Below are positions 33,306 to 41,190 of a stretch of DNA of 64,000 nt, in pieces; the stretch's first letter is position 1; each line of letters opens with the position of its first letter. The notes below the pieces were generated by a model that saw only the letters and a program-made list of their open reading frames with translations, did not search any database and was not told the origin of the DNA. Both the position numbers and the translations under genes were made by a program. Source of the stretch: Lacticaseibacillus casei DSM 20011 = JCM 1134 = ATCC 393 (GTDB lineage: Bacteria > Bacillota > Bacilli > Lactobacillales > Lactobacillaceae); NCBI RefSeq assembly GCF_000829055.1, contig NZ_AP012544.1:992001-1056000 (forward strand). Direction: 5' to 3'.

Positions 33306-33334
33306 TTGCGACGATTTTACCGTGATGGTAGACT
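33306..33334 (+). promoter_or_regulatory. Promoter of the cold-shock gene
   Basis: TTGCGA, a 17-base spacer, then TAGACT. It leaves an untranslated leader of about 110 bases, long leaders being usual for csp mRNAs whose structure controls stability and translation in the cold. Confidence 0.5.
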
Positions 33335-33450
33335 AAACATGTACTTTTTGAATGGTCGTGGTTGCATGGTTTCAGAACTTTCTTCCACTTGTACCAAACA
33401 GAAATACACGATATTATCATGCGTCAAATGACGCAAGGAGGAATGTTCTC

Positions 33451-33651
33451 ATGGAACACGGCACAGTTAAATGGTTCAACGCTGAAAAGGGTTACGGCTT
33501 TATCACACGGGAAGATGGCAGCGATGTTTTCGTTCACTTCTCAGCTATCCAAGGCGACGGTTACAAGACCCTCGAAGAAGGCCAAGCGGTAACGTTTGAA
33601 GTCGAAGACAGCGATCGCGGCCCACAAGCGGTTAACGTTAACAAAGACTAA
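33451..33651 (+). CDS. Cold-shock protein (CspA family)
   Basis: A 66-residue single cold-shock domain: [15 protein letters not shown] holds RNP1 (KGYGFI) and DVFVHFSAI is RNP2. It binds single-stranded RNA and DNA as an RNA chaperone in the cytosol. ATG 33451 follows AAGGAGG at 9 bases; longer upstream frames are out of keeping with the family. Alone, with promoter and terminator. Confidence 0.96.
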   Translation: MEHGTVKWFNAEKGYGFITREDGSDVFVHFSAIQGDGYKTLEEGQAVTFEVEDSDRGPQAVNVNKD

Positions 33652-33666
33652 TTAAAGAAACCATTG

Positions 33667-33696
33667 ACCGACTGCATCCAGTGCAGCCGGTTTTTA
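33667..33696 (+). terminator. Terminator after the cold-shock gene
   Basis: ACCG-A-CTGCA and TGCAG-C-CGGT form the stem, followed by TTTTT. Confidence 0.8.
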
Positions 33697-33700
33697 TTTG

Positions 33701-33781
33701 TTGAGCGCGAACAGGAGCGCTTAGAAATCGGAGTGTAAGTGGCCTTGGGCGCAGGTTTCTGGGCTGGCGAACGCGTTATGG
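33701..33781 (+). repeat. Palindromic intergenic element, copy B (internally deleted)
   Basis: It aligns with copies A (reverse complement) and C at both ends, but the central hairpin is missing: CCTTGGGCG joins straight to CAGGTTTCTGGGCTGG. Length 81 against about 121-124 bases. Confidence 0.75.
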
Positions 33782-33908
33782 CCTGAGATGATTCTCTAGC
33801 TTTTCGTAAAAAAACAATGTTTCGTAGCATCAGAGCCATTGGTCCATGGTAAACTAATCTATAACAAAATCATCATCTTTGGATAGGGCTAATGGAGGCT
33901 GGGGCGCG

Positions 33909-34394
33909 ATGTTAAAATTTGAAGAAGTGGCACCTGAGGCAAGGATTCAATATTTAGATCTCCTATTGGTGGGGGATGAAGATCCCGCCATGCTTAGCCG
34001 CTATTTGAGTACAGGGACACTTTTTGCTGCGCTTGATGATCAGGTGCCGGTCGGCGTCGCGATGGTTGTTCCAGTCGATGAGCAGACGGTTGAATTGAAA
34101 AATCTCGCGGTCGCATCTGCGCGCCGCCGTCAAGGCATTGCGTCCGGATTATTGCGGCACGTGGGCTTAGTGTATGCCACAAAGCAATATCAGGAGATTT
34201 TGGTGGGCACCGGTGATGTCGATTTTGATAATCTCCGCTTCTATATGCGACGCGGGTTTCGGTTGGATTCGATTCGGAAACATTTCTTTGATCAATACAG
34301 CCAGCCTGTTTATGCTGATGGACTGAAGTTACAGGATATGCTGGTTTTGCGCCGAAAGTTGTTACTGACACGCGAAGATGAGACGAAGGAGTAA
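33909..34394 (+). CDS. GNAT family N-acetyltransferase
   Basis: A 161-residue GNAT with the acetyl-CoA loop in NLAVASARRRQGIASGLL (R-R-x-x-G-x-A pattern) and FYMRRGFRLDS as the last strand. Substrate unknown. ATG 33909 has GGAGG upstream; the longer frame from 33879 overlaps that site. It is 6 bases from the next gene, so probably an operon with the glucosaminidase, though the products have no evident link. Confidence 0.88.
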   Translation: MLKFEEVAPEARIQYLDLLLVGDEDPAMLSRYLSTGTLFAALDDQVPVGVAMVVPVDEQTVELKNLAVASARRRQGIASGLLRHVGLVYATKQYQEILVGTGDVDFDNLRFYMRRGFRLDSIRKHFFDQYSQPVYADGLKLQDMLVLRRKLLLTREDETKE

Positions 34395-34400
34395 AGGCCA

Positions 34401-35036
34401 TTGGCGAAAAAGCGCCGACGTTTTACATTGAAAAAGATTCCGCTGGCCGCCTGGCTCGTTCTGGCGTTTTTTGCAGTCGGGGCAACGTTGGTGGTCGGTT
34501 CATATTGGTCACAGCGTCAAGCGGAAGTTTCACAACAGCAGGCCAGTATCGATAAAAAAGCCGCTGAAAAGGCGAAGAAAGAGGCCTTTATCAAGCGACT
34601 GGCACCGACTGCACAGGCTATGCAGAAACAGTATGGCGTTTTGACCAGTATTACGTTGGCACAGGCTATTCTCGAATCCGACTGGGGAACAAGCACATTG
34701 GCCAAAGATTATCATAACCTGTTCGGCATTAAAGGAACGGATCCTGCGAACACCAAGGTGCTACGAACCAAAGAATATGTCAATGATAAGTGGATTACGG
34801 TTGATGGACGGTTTCGGGTATACAGCGATGATACGGCATCAATCCGTGATCACGCGCTATTATTTGTTAACGGGACTGACTGGAATCCTCAACAATATGC
34901 GACCGTGCGCGCGGCCAAGGATTACAAATCGGCAGCATCGGCTTTGCAGACAGATGGGTATGCGACCGATCCTGATTATCCGCAAAAGTTGATTCATCTG
35001 ATTGAAACTTGGAACCTGACACAATATGACAGCTGA
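34401..35036 (+). CDS. Membrane-anchored GH73 endo-beta-N-acetylglucosaminidase
   Basis: 211 residues: a basic start (KKRRRFTLKK), one membrane segment at 15-36, a short coiled linker, then a GH73 domain from about 65. The likely catalytic Glu is in QAILESDWGTS, and NLFGIKG is a family block. It should cut peptidoglycan glycan strands at the outer face. The start is TTG at 34401, with AAGGAG in the end of the preceding gene. Confidence 0.9.
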   Translation: MAKKRRRFTLKKIPLAAWLVLAFFAVGATLVVGSYWSQRQAEVSQQQASIDKKAAEKAKKEAFIKRLAPTAQAMQKQYGVLTSITLAQAILESDWGTSTLAKDYHNLFGIKGTDPANTKVLRTKEYVNDKWITVDGRFRVYSDDTASIRDHALLFVNGTDWNPQQYATVRAAKDYKSAASALQTDGYATDPDYPQKLIHLIETWNLTQYDS

Positions 35037-35061
35037 ATGTTCGTATTTTAATGTTTGTACA

Positions 35062-35106
35062 ATCCCTGTTGTTTGGCTTTAATAGCCCCAAATCACAGGG
35101 GTTTTG
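35062..35106 (+). terminator. Terminator after the glucosaminidase gene
   Basis: CCCTGT-TGTTTGG pairs with CCAAATC-ACAGGG, followed by GTTTTG. It lies ahead of xpt; I see no purine riboswitch. Confidence 0.6.
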
Positions 35107-35226
35107 TTCTCTTACTGTCGTGAAAGCGGCTACTTGTCTCGTTCGGGAATGGCCGAAGCTATATTGTTCCACAACGTTTTTTATGGTAAGCTTGTTGAAA
35201 ATTTACAAATAGAAGGAGTGCTTGTG

Positions 35227-35805
35227 GTGAAATTACTGGAAGACCGGATCAAAAAGGATGGCCAAGTTATCGGAACAGATGTGTTGAAGGTGGATAACTT
35301 TCTGAATCATCAAGTCGATCCTGATTTAATGGCCGATCTGGGTAAGGAATTTTACCGGCGTTTCAGCAATGAGCCGATCACCAAAATCCTTACTGTTGAA
35401 AGTTCCGGCATTGCCCCTGCGATTGCAACGGCGATGGAGTTTCACAAGCCGCTTGTGTTTGCCCGCAAGCACAAGAGTCTGACCTTAAAGGATCATCTGT
35501 ACACTGCCACGGTTTATTCATTTACCAAAAAGACTTCCAATGAAATTTCGATTTCCCGCAAGTTCCTTTCCGCGGACGACAATGTGCTGATTATTGATGA
35601 TTTTTTGGCGAATGGCCAAGCGGTTGAAGGGTTGATGGAGATCATTGCCCAAGCCGGCGCAACATTAAGCGGCGTTGGGATTGTCATCGAAAAGACCTTC
35701 CAGAAAGGCCGCAAGTTGTTGGATGACAAACATGTCCGGGTTGAATCTTTGGCAAGAATCAGTGCGTTTGAAGATGGCCACGTCATTTTTGCACCGGAGG
35801 ACTAA
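35227..35805 (+). CDS. xpt: Xanthine phosphoribosyltransferase
   Basis: The 192-residue salvage enzyme converts xanthine and PRPP to [16 protein letters not shown] is the PRPP-binding motif; the start [13 protein letters not shown] and the [10 protein letters not shown] loop are typical of Xpt. GTG 35227 follows AGAAGGAG; the open frame goes back to 35104 without a site. It is followed 8 bases later by the xanthine permease, the classical xpt-pbuX operon. An inverted pair GTTCGG (35141) and CCGAAG (35153) resembles PurBox cores but the spacing is not standard. Confidence 0.94.
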   Translation: MKLLEDRIKKDGQVIGTDVLKVDNFLNHQVDPDLMADLGKEFYRRFSNEPITKILTVESSGIAPAIATAMEFHKPLVFARKHKSLTLKDHLYTATVYSFTKKTSNEISISRKFLSADDNVLIIDDFLANGQAVEGLMEIIAQAGATLSGVGIVIEKTFQKGRKLLDDKHVRVESLARISAFEDGHVIFAPED

Positions 35806-35813
35806 GCGCAAAC

Positions 35814-37142
35814 ATGAAAAGTAAAAGCATTTCCAATCCAAAAGCGGCTGCACTGGGGCTGCAACATCTGTTAGCCATGTATTCGGGGTCGGTGCTGGTG
35901 CCGATTCTGATCGGTGCCTCTTTGCACTTTACTTCAGAGCAGATGACCTACCTGGTTTCGATTGATATTTTTATGTGTGGCATTGCCACTGCTTTACAGG
36001 TATTTGGCAATAAATATTTTGGTATTAAATTACCGGTTGTTTTAGGCTGTGCGGTGCAAGCCGTGGCACCGTTGATCATGATCGGACAGAAATTCAACTT
36101 TCAGACGATGTACGGTGCCATTATTGTTGCTGGTTTATTTGTCTTTCTGATCGGCGGAGCGTTTTCAAAACTGCGCTTTTTGTTTCCGCCGCTTGTGACC
36201 GGTTCACTGATTACGGTCATCGGATTATCGTTAATTCCGGTCGCCTTCCAGAATCTTGGTGGGGGTTCCACAACAGCTAAAGATTTCGGCAATATGACGA
36301 ATCTGCTGGTCGGCACGTTCACGGTGTTGCTGATTCTGGCCATTAACGTTTGGGGGAGAGGTTTTCTGCACTCCATCGCCATTTTGGTCGGTTTGATCGC
36401 CGGGACCGTCTTAGCTGGCTTTTTCGGGTTAGTTAGTTTCCAGCCAGTCGTCGAGGCTAGCTGGTTTCATGTGCCGACGCCATTTTATTTTGGGGTACCG
36501 CATTTTGAATGGAGTTCGATCGTCACGATGATTCTGATTTCGATGACGTCGATGGTTGAAAGTACTGGCGTTTTCTTTGCCTTAGGTGATATCGTTGGGC
36601 GGAAAATCGAAGCGGACGATCTGAAACGTGGCTATCGTGCGGAGGGCTTGGCAGTCATGCTGGGCGGTTTGTTTAACACCTTCCCGTACACCACCTTCTC
36701 GCAAAACGTCGGCTTAGTGCAGCTTTCAGGGATTAAAACGCGAAAACCGGTCATCTATTCGGCCATTTTCCTGGTTATTCTGGGCTTGCTGCCAAAAATC
36801 GGCGCCTTGGCCACGATCATTCCGGCGCCGGTTCTTGGGGGCGCGATGCTAGTGATGTTTGGCATGGTGGCGGTTCAAGGCATCCGGATGTTGCAACAGG
36901 TCGATTTTGAAAATGATAAGAATCTGTTGGTTGCCGCGATCTCGATCGGTCTAGGCTTAGGGGTGACCGTTCAGCCGCATATCGTCCAGTTTTTGCCGAA
37001 GACCATTCAACTGCTTTTCGGGTCGGGGATTTTGATGACCAGCTTGAGTGCCGTGTTGTTGAACTGGATTTTCAATTCACCTAGTCGGACACCGGAGATG
37101 CCGATTGATCGCGGTTTAAACGAAAATGATTCAGATAAATAA
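35814..37142 (+). CDS. pbuX: Xanthine permease (NCS2 family)
   Basis: A 442-residue NCS2 transporter with about 12-14 membrane segments. Family blocks are QHLLAMYSGSVLVPILIG at 18-35, MTSMVESTGVFFALGDI near 242 and the NTFPYTTFSQNVGL block near 284 that carries the substrate-binding residues. It imports xanthine by proton symport for Xpt next door. The gene order and 8-base gap show co-transcription with xpt. Confidence 0.94.
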   Translation: MKSKSISNPKAAALGLQHLLAMYSGSVLVPILIGASLHFTSEQMTYLVSIDIFMCGIATALQVFGNKYFGIKLPVVLGCAVQAVAPLIMIGQKFNFQTMYGAIIVAGLFVFLIGGAFSKLRFLFPPLVTGSLITVIGLSLIPVAFQNLGGGSTTAKDFGNMTNLLVGTFTVLLILAINVWGRGFLHSIAILVGLIAGTVLAGFFGLVSFQPVVEASWFHVPTPFYFGVPHFEWSSIVTMILISMTSMVESTGVFFALGDIVGRKIEADDLKRGYRAEGLAVMLGGLFNTFPYTTFSQNVGLVQLSGIKTRKPVIYSAIFLVILGLLPKIGALATIIPAPVLGGAMLVMFGMVAVQGIRMLQQVDFENDKNLLVAAISIGLGLGVTVQPHIVQFLPKTIQLLFGSGILMTSLSAVLLNWIFNSPSRTPEMPIDRGLNENDSDK

Positions 37143-37162
37143 AGTCAAAGCGAGGAACAAAT

Positions 37163-38272
37163 GTGACGCAATTTATTAGTCCAGGAGCCACTATTGGCAT
37201 CATCGGCGGCGGAGTTTCAGCTTTTCGCATGGCTGATACCGCCAGTCTGATGGGCATGCGTACTGTGGTTTTGGCACCAACGCAAACCGATATTGCGCTT
37301 GAAAAAGCCGATATTCCATTGGTAGGTAAGTCAGATGACCGCACTGCGTTAAAGGAATTGACGCAAATGAGTACGGTCATGACGTTTACCGATGAGAATG
37401 TGGACGGCGCAATCTTAGCGGAGTTAGCAACCGCGAGTCAATTGCCTTCAGGAAGTGACATTTTGACGGTAACGCAGGATCGTTATCTGGAAAAAGTCTT
37501 TCTTGACGATCTCAACATGAATATTTTGCCTTATACCCAGGTGATCACGCCTGGCGATATCAATGAAGCGATTGATACGATTGGCTATCCCGCCTTATTG
37601 AAGCCAATTCAAAAAGGGATGGGGGTTGATCAGCAGTTATTGTTGTCGACACCGGATGATGTGGATCGCGCTAAGCAACTGTTACAACAACGTCCGTATA
37701 TTTTGGAAGCCTATTTGCAGAACATCAAAGAGGTGGCCGTGATGGTGGCAAAAGCCGGCACGACCATTCGCATCGGTCCGGTCATCCAAAATTATTTTGA
37801 CCATCATCAGCTCAAAGCCTCATCGGTTCGCGCTGACGTTGATCCGGCCGTTATTGTGGAAATTCGGCGTATTGCCGAAAAAATTACCAAGAAACTTGAT
37901 TACACTGGCATCTTCAGCCTTGAGTTCTTCTTGGCGGCTAATGGCACCTTGTACGTCAAACGGGTTTACCCGGGGCCAAAGTTGTATGGTCATCTCATGC
38001 AGAGTACCAGCGACATTTCCGAATACGAGTTACATCTGCGGGCCATTCTTGGTTGGCCGTTACCGGAATTGGAACTGGCTGAGGATGGGGTTGGCATTCC
38101 GCTCCGGCAAAAAGATATGGACGCGGTGTTGACGCAAATTCAAATCAAGCCTGACTGGCGCTTCGCTTTCTATCCGAACGGCGGCGAGTTAGTCGGTGAA
38201 ATTGAAATCGTTGGCGATTTAAAGGCAATCAAAGACAGTATTAACGCAACTGGACATTTTGTTATTCAGTAA
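37163..38272 (+). CDS. purK: N5-carboxyaminoimidazole ribonucleotide synthase
   Basis: A 369-residue ATP-grasp enzyme of de novo purine synthesis that carboxylates AIR with bicarbonate and ATP; PurE would use the product. GATIGIIGGGVSAFRMA at the N-terminus is the PurK nucleotide fold, the ATP-grasp region has PALLKPIQKGMGVDQQLL, and FSLEFFLAANGTLYVKRV holds metal ligands. The family's usual EVAPRPHNSGH-like stretch reads VKRVYPGPKLYGH here, which departs from consensus. GTG start with GAGG upstream. purE is not in this window. Confidence 0.85.
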   Translation: MTQFISPGATIGIIGGGVSAFRMADTASLMGMRTVVLAPTQTDIALEKADIPLVGKSDDRTALKELTQMSTVMTFTDENVDGAILAELATASQLPSGSDILTVTQDRYLEKVFLDDLNMNILPYTQVITPGDINEAIDTIGYPALLKPIQKGMGVDQQLLLSTPDDVDRAKQLLQQRPYILEAYLQNIKEVAVMVAKAGTTIRIGPVIQNYFDHHQLKASSVRADVDPAVIVEIRRIAEKITKKLDYTGIFSLEFFLAANGTLYVKRVYPGPKLYGHLMQSTSDISEYELHLRAILGWPLPELELAEDGVGIPLRQKDMDAVLTQIQIKPDWRFAFYPNGGELVGEIEIVGDLKAIKDSINATGHFVIQ

Positions 38273-38385
38273 CGTTTTTATCAAGCTATAAGTTTGCGGA
38301 TTGGTCAGTTAGTGGTTATTAATTGGATAGATCTGAACCTCATGGATCTTAAAAGTCGTGCTCACCTTAGAGGAGGAAAAAACCT

Positions 38386-39681
38386 GTGATTCCGCGTTAT
38401 AGTCGCCCTGAGATGGCGGCAATTTGGTCAGAAAAGAACCGGTATGCTGCTTGGCTGGAAGTTGAAATTTTGGCGGCCGAAGCTTGGTCTAAGTTGGGAG
38501 AAATCCCAGCCAGCGATGTCAAAGCCTTGCGTGCCAATGCAAAATTCGATGTTGATCGGATTCATGAAATCGAAGCCGTGACCCATCATGATGTGGTTGC
38601 CTTTACCCGCGATGTTTCCGAAAGCCTTGGACCGGAGAAAAAATGGGTTCATTTTGGCTTAACCAGTACCGATGTGGTCGACACAGCGCAAGGATACTTA
38701 TTAAAACAGGCCAATCAAATTTTGCGGATGGATCTGGATGCCTTAAAAGCGAGCTTGGCCAAATTGGCGAAGGCCCATAAAGATACCGTGATGATGGGGC
38801 GGACGCATGGTGTCCACGCTGAGACGACGACATTTGGTCTTGTGGTTGCGACGTGGTATTCCGAAATTAATCGGGATATTCGGCGATTTGAAGATGCCGC
38901 AAGTGATGTTGAAGCAGGTAAAATTAGCGGCGCAGTGGGGACGTTTGCCAATACGCCGCCAGCGGTTGAAGCTTATGTGACCAAGCAACTGGGCATTCGC
39001 GCGCAGGAAATCTCGACGCAGGTGCTGCCACGTGATCTGCACGCGCATTACATTCAGACGTTAGGATTGATTGCGACATCGGTTGAACGTTTTGCCTTGC
39101 AAATCCGCCATATGCAGCGTACGGAGGTTCATGAGGTCGAAGAGCACTTTAACAAAGGCCAAAAAGGTTCCAGTGCGATGCCGCATAAGCGTAATCCGAT
39201 CGGGTCAGAGAATGTCTCAGGGTTAGCTCGCGTCATCCGCGGTTACGAAACGCCAGCATTAGAAGACGTTTTACTGTGGCATGAGCGTGATATTTCGCAT
39301 TCCAGTGCAGAACGGATCATGTTGCCGGATGCCACCGGTCTGCTGGATTATATCCTGCACCGCTTTACCAGCATCCTTGATCATCTGGACGTCTTCCCAG
39401 AACGGATGAAAGCAAACATGAATTTGACACACGGCTTGATCTATAGTCAGCGGGTCATGCTCAAACTCATTGAAAGTGGCCTGAGCCGTGAGCAAGCCTA
39501 CGATCTGGTTCAGCCAAAAACAGCAGTTGCCTGGGATGAGCACCGTGATTTCCGGCCGTTGCTCGAGGCAGATCCTGAAATCATGGGCCGCCTGTCCAAG
39601 GCCGATTTGGATGACGCCTTTGACTATCGTTATCACCTCAAGCATGTTGACGAAATATTCAAGCGCGTTGGGTTAGCATAA
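38386..39681 (+). CDS. purB: Adenylosuccinate lyase
   Basis: A 431-residue fumarase-superfamily enzyme acting twice in purine synthesis (SAICAR to AICAR, adenylosuccinate to AMP). The signature [11 protein letters not shown] is near 263-273, the catalytic His is in GRTHGVHAE, and TSTDVVDTA is a substrate loop. GTG at 38386 follows AGGAGG. It is separated from purK by 113 bases and followed by a terminator. Confidence 0.96.
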   Translation: MIPRYSRPEMAAIWSEKNRYAAWLEVEILAAEAWSKLGEIPASDVKALRANAKFDVDRIHEIEAVTHHDVVAFTRDVSESLGPEKKWVHFGLTSTDVVDTAQGYLLKQANQILRMDLDALKASLAKLAKAHKDTVMMGRTHGVHAETTTFGLVVATWYSEINRDIRRFEDAASDVEAGKISGAVGTFANTPPAVEAYVTKQLGIRAQEISTQVLPRDLHAHYIQTLGLIATSVERFALQIRHMQRTEVHEVEEHFNKGQKGSSAMPHKRNPIGSENVSGLARVIRGYETPALEDVLLWHERDISHSSAERIMLPDATGLLDYILHRFTSILDHLDVFPERMKANMNLTHGLIYSQRVMLKLIESGLSREQAYDLVQPKTAVAWDEHRDFRPLLEADPEIMGRLSKADLDDAFDYRYHLKHVDEIFKRVGLA

Positions 39682-39717
39682 CTTACCCGCTGCACGTTTT
39701 GGTGATTGAAGACCAAA

Positions 39718-39759
39718 AAAAACCTGTTCTAGACAGCAATTTGTCTAGAGCCGGTTTTT
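39718..39759 (+). terminator. Terminator after purB
   Basis: AAACC and GGTTT bracket the inner arms CTAGACA and TGTCTAG; TTTTT follows on the plus strand. The A run on the other side also allows use by the convergent gene. Confidence 0.8.
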
Positions 39760-39789
39760 GCTTAAAGTGACAGGTTTAAATGAGCCGGA

Positions 39790-40359
39790 TTATTTTGCAA
39801 TGGCGTTTAAAGATAGTACCGGTGGCTGTTCCCACGCATTTTGGGGATTGGCGCTTAATAGTGATTGATCTGTCGTCAAGACAAGTAGGCAGCTGTCGGT
39901 TTGCTGCAAGGCGCGACTGGCTTCGGTTAAAAAGGAACGGGTGACTTGTGGGTCAAACACTTCAGCACGGCCGCTTAGCAGCAAATAACGTTTTTTACCC
40001 ACTAAGCCACGATAAAATTGCAGGTATAGCCGTTGCATGGTGTCCAATGTAGCAGCTGGCTGATCGAGGATTGGCGAGTTGTTATTCAGCCATTCCGGCA
40101 AAAAGTCCGTGTTCTTGCTGTGCCCATTGATGTACAGATTATTGCGGACACTGAGATAATCCAGAATGCCAGTGTCTCGGCTGCTGATAAAAGCAAGCTG
40201 TTTCATCAAACCGCCGCTCGCAAAATTCTTGATATACTGATCACGGAGGTCGTTCAGTGCTTCCTCGTCTGGCACATACAGATACTGAATCGTTTTGGGT
40301 GCAAAGAGCTTCGCAAGATTCTCACGATACACATCAAGTTGTTTTGACTGAAATAACAT
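39790..40359 (-). CDS. Degenerate ABC-ATPase-like protein without Walker A
   Basis: 189 residues with no recognisable P-loop. The C-terminal half follows the layout of an ABC ATPase: QRLYLQFYRGLVGKKRYLLLSG looks like the signature-helix to Walker B segment, and AEVFDP sits where DEPTxxLDP would be, but the Walker B acidic pair is replaced (LLLSGRAEVFD). SCLLVLTTDQSLL resembles the strand before the H-loop. It lies 9 bases after a four-helix membrane protein, as an ATPase would. I infer an inactive or regulatory ABC subunit; the assignment rests on pattern only. Confidence 0.45.
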   Translation of the reverse strand: MLFQSKQLDVYRENLAKLFAPKTIQYLYVPDEEALNDLRDQYIKNFASGGLMKQLAFISSRDTGILDYLSVRNNLYINGHSKNTDFLPEWLNNNSPILDQPAATLDTMQRLYLQFYRGLVGKKRYLLLSGRAEVFDPQVTRSFLTEASRALQQTDSCLLVLTTDQSLLSANPQNAWEQPPVLSLNAIAK

Positions 40360-40368
40360 AGCAATCTC

Positions 40369-41115
40369 CTAACGCGGCATGACTCGCCGCTTGCGAATCA
40401 TTGAAAGCGGGGTCACTAATCCCAGAGTGGTGATGAAAATCACGGCCATCCCATTACCTAAAGTTGTTAAAAAGCCGGTTGGTTGAGTGATTTCATCCGT
40501 TCTACCGCCGTAATAAAATAAAGTTTCTCGAGTAAATCCGGTTAGGTGACGGGCAAATAATTGCCGAAAAGCCCGGTTCATATCCACACTTTGATAGCCT
40601 TCCTGCAGCAGATGACCAAAAACGGAGCGGTTCGCATTGGTTAGAAACTGGATCAATTGGTCGTTAAACAGAATGATCAAAAAGACACTGATCATAAAAC
40701 TGATCCAGAAACTAAAGAAAGCTTCAAAAGCATACTGCAAGCCAATGGACATACTGCTTTTGCCTACTAAATAAAGCGCGTCGGTTTCAGAGCGGCGATG
40801 ATGCCATAGCCAAGCCGTGCCGATCAGCCAGCAGATACCATTGAGGATCATGACCCGATTCAACAATGATTGCGCAGACTGAACCATTTTGATATGTGCC
40901 TGACCAACCTGCGTACTCAGCAGAATGGCTTCTTTATTTTGATCGCCAAAAGAATTAAGACGCTGCAGAAATGCCCCTTGTGCGGATTGATCGATCATTT
41001 CACTTGTCATCAGCATGATGCTGATCAAGCAGAACGCAACCGACAGCAGCATCATCACAATGTAATAACGGCGATGATAACGGAAACCCGAAAACGTTCG
41101 CTCAAAGAAATGCAT
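40369..41115 (-). CDS. ABC-permease-like membrane protein
   Basis: 248 residues with four hydrophobic segments (about 18-36, 86-104, 125-147, 220-240) and a long outside loop between the first two, the general layout of FtsX/MacB-type permeases. It lies 75 bases downstream of the LTA-synthase-like gene and directly before the ATPase-like protein. GAGGTGAAC precedes the ATG. No substrate can be inferred; a regulatory role in wall or LTA synthesis is possible from context. Confidence 0.55.
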   Translation of the reverse strand: MHFFERTFSGFRYHRRYYIVMMLLSVAFCLISIMLMTSEMIDQSAQGAFLQRLNSFGDQNKEAILLSTQVGQAHIKMVQSAQSLLNRVMILNGICWLIGTAWLWHHRRSETDALYLVGKSSMSIGLQYAFEAFFSFWISFMISVFLIILFNDQLIQFLTNANRSVFGHLLQEGYQSVDMNRAFRQLFARHLTGFTRETLFYYGGRTDEITQPTGFLTTLGNGMAVIFITTLGLVTPLSMIRKRRVMPR

Positions 41116-41190
41116 CTACCCGTTCACCTCATAAGCAGTATAAGCAAAGAATTTGAACAAAGTGTGAACTTAAAGCGAGCAATCACTATG

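Noticed and set aside
35037..35226. Purine riboswitch ahead of xpt-pbuX
   Set aside because: I could not find the conserved three-way-junction core; a GTTCGG/CCGAAG inverted pair hints at a PurBox but spacing and flanks are poor.
34901..35226. Long N-terminal extension of xpt from 35104
   Set aside because: It crosses the preceding terminator and has no ribosome binding site; GTG 35227 has one.
39790..41115. Ordinary complete ABC transporter
   Set aside because: The ATPase-like protein has no Walker A motif and is short (189 aa), so it cannot be a normal nucleotide-hydrolysing subunit.
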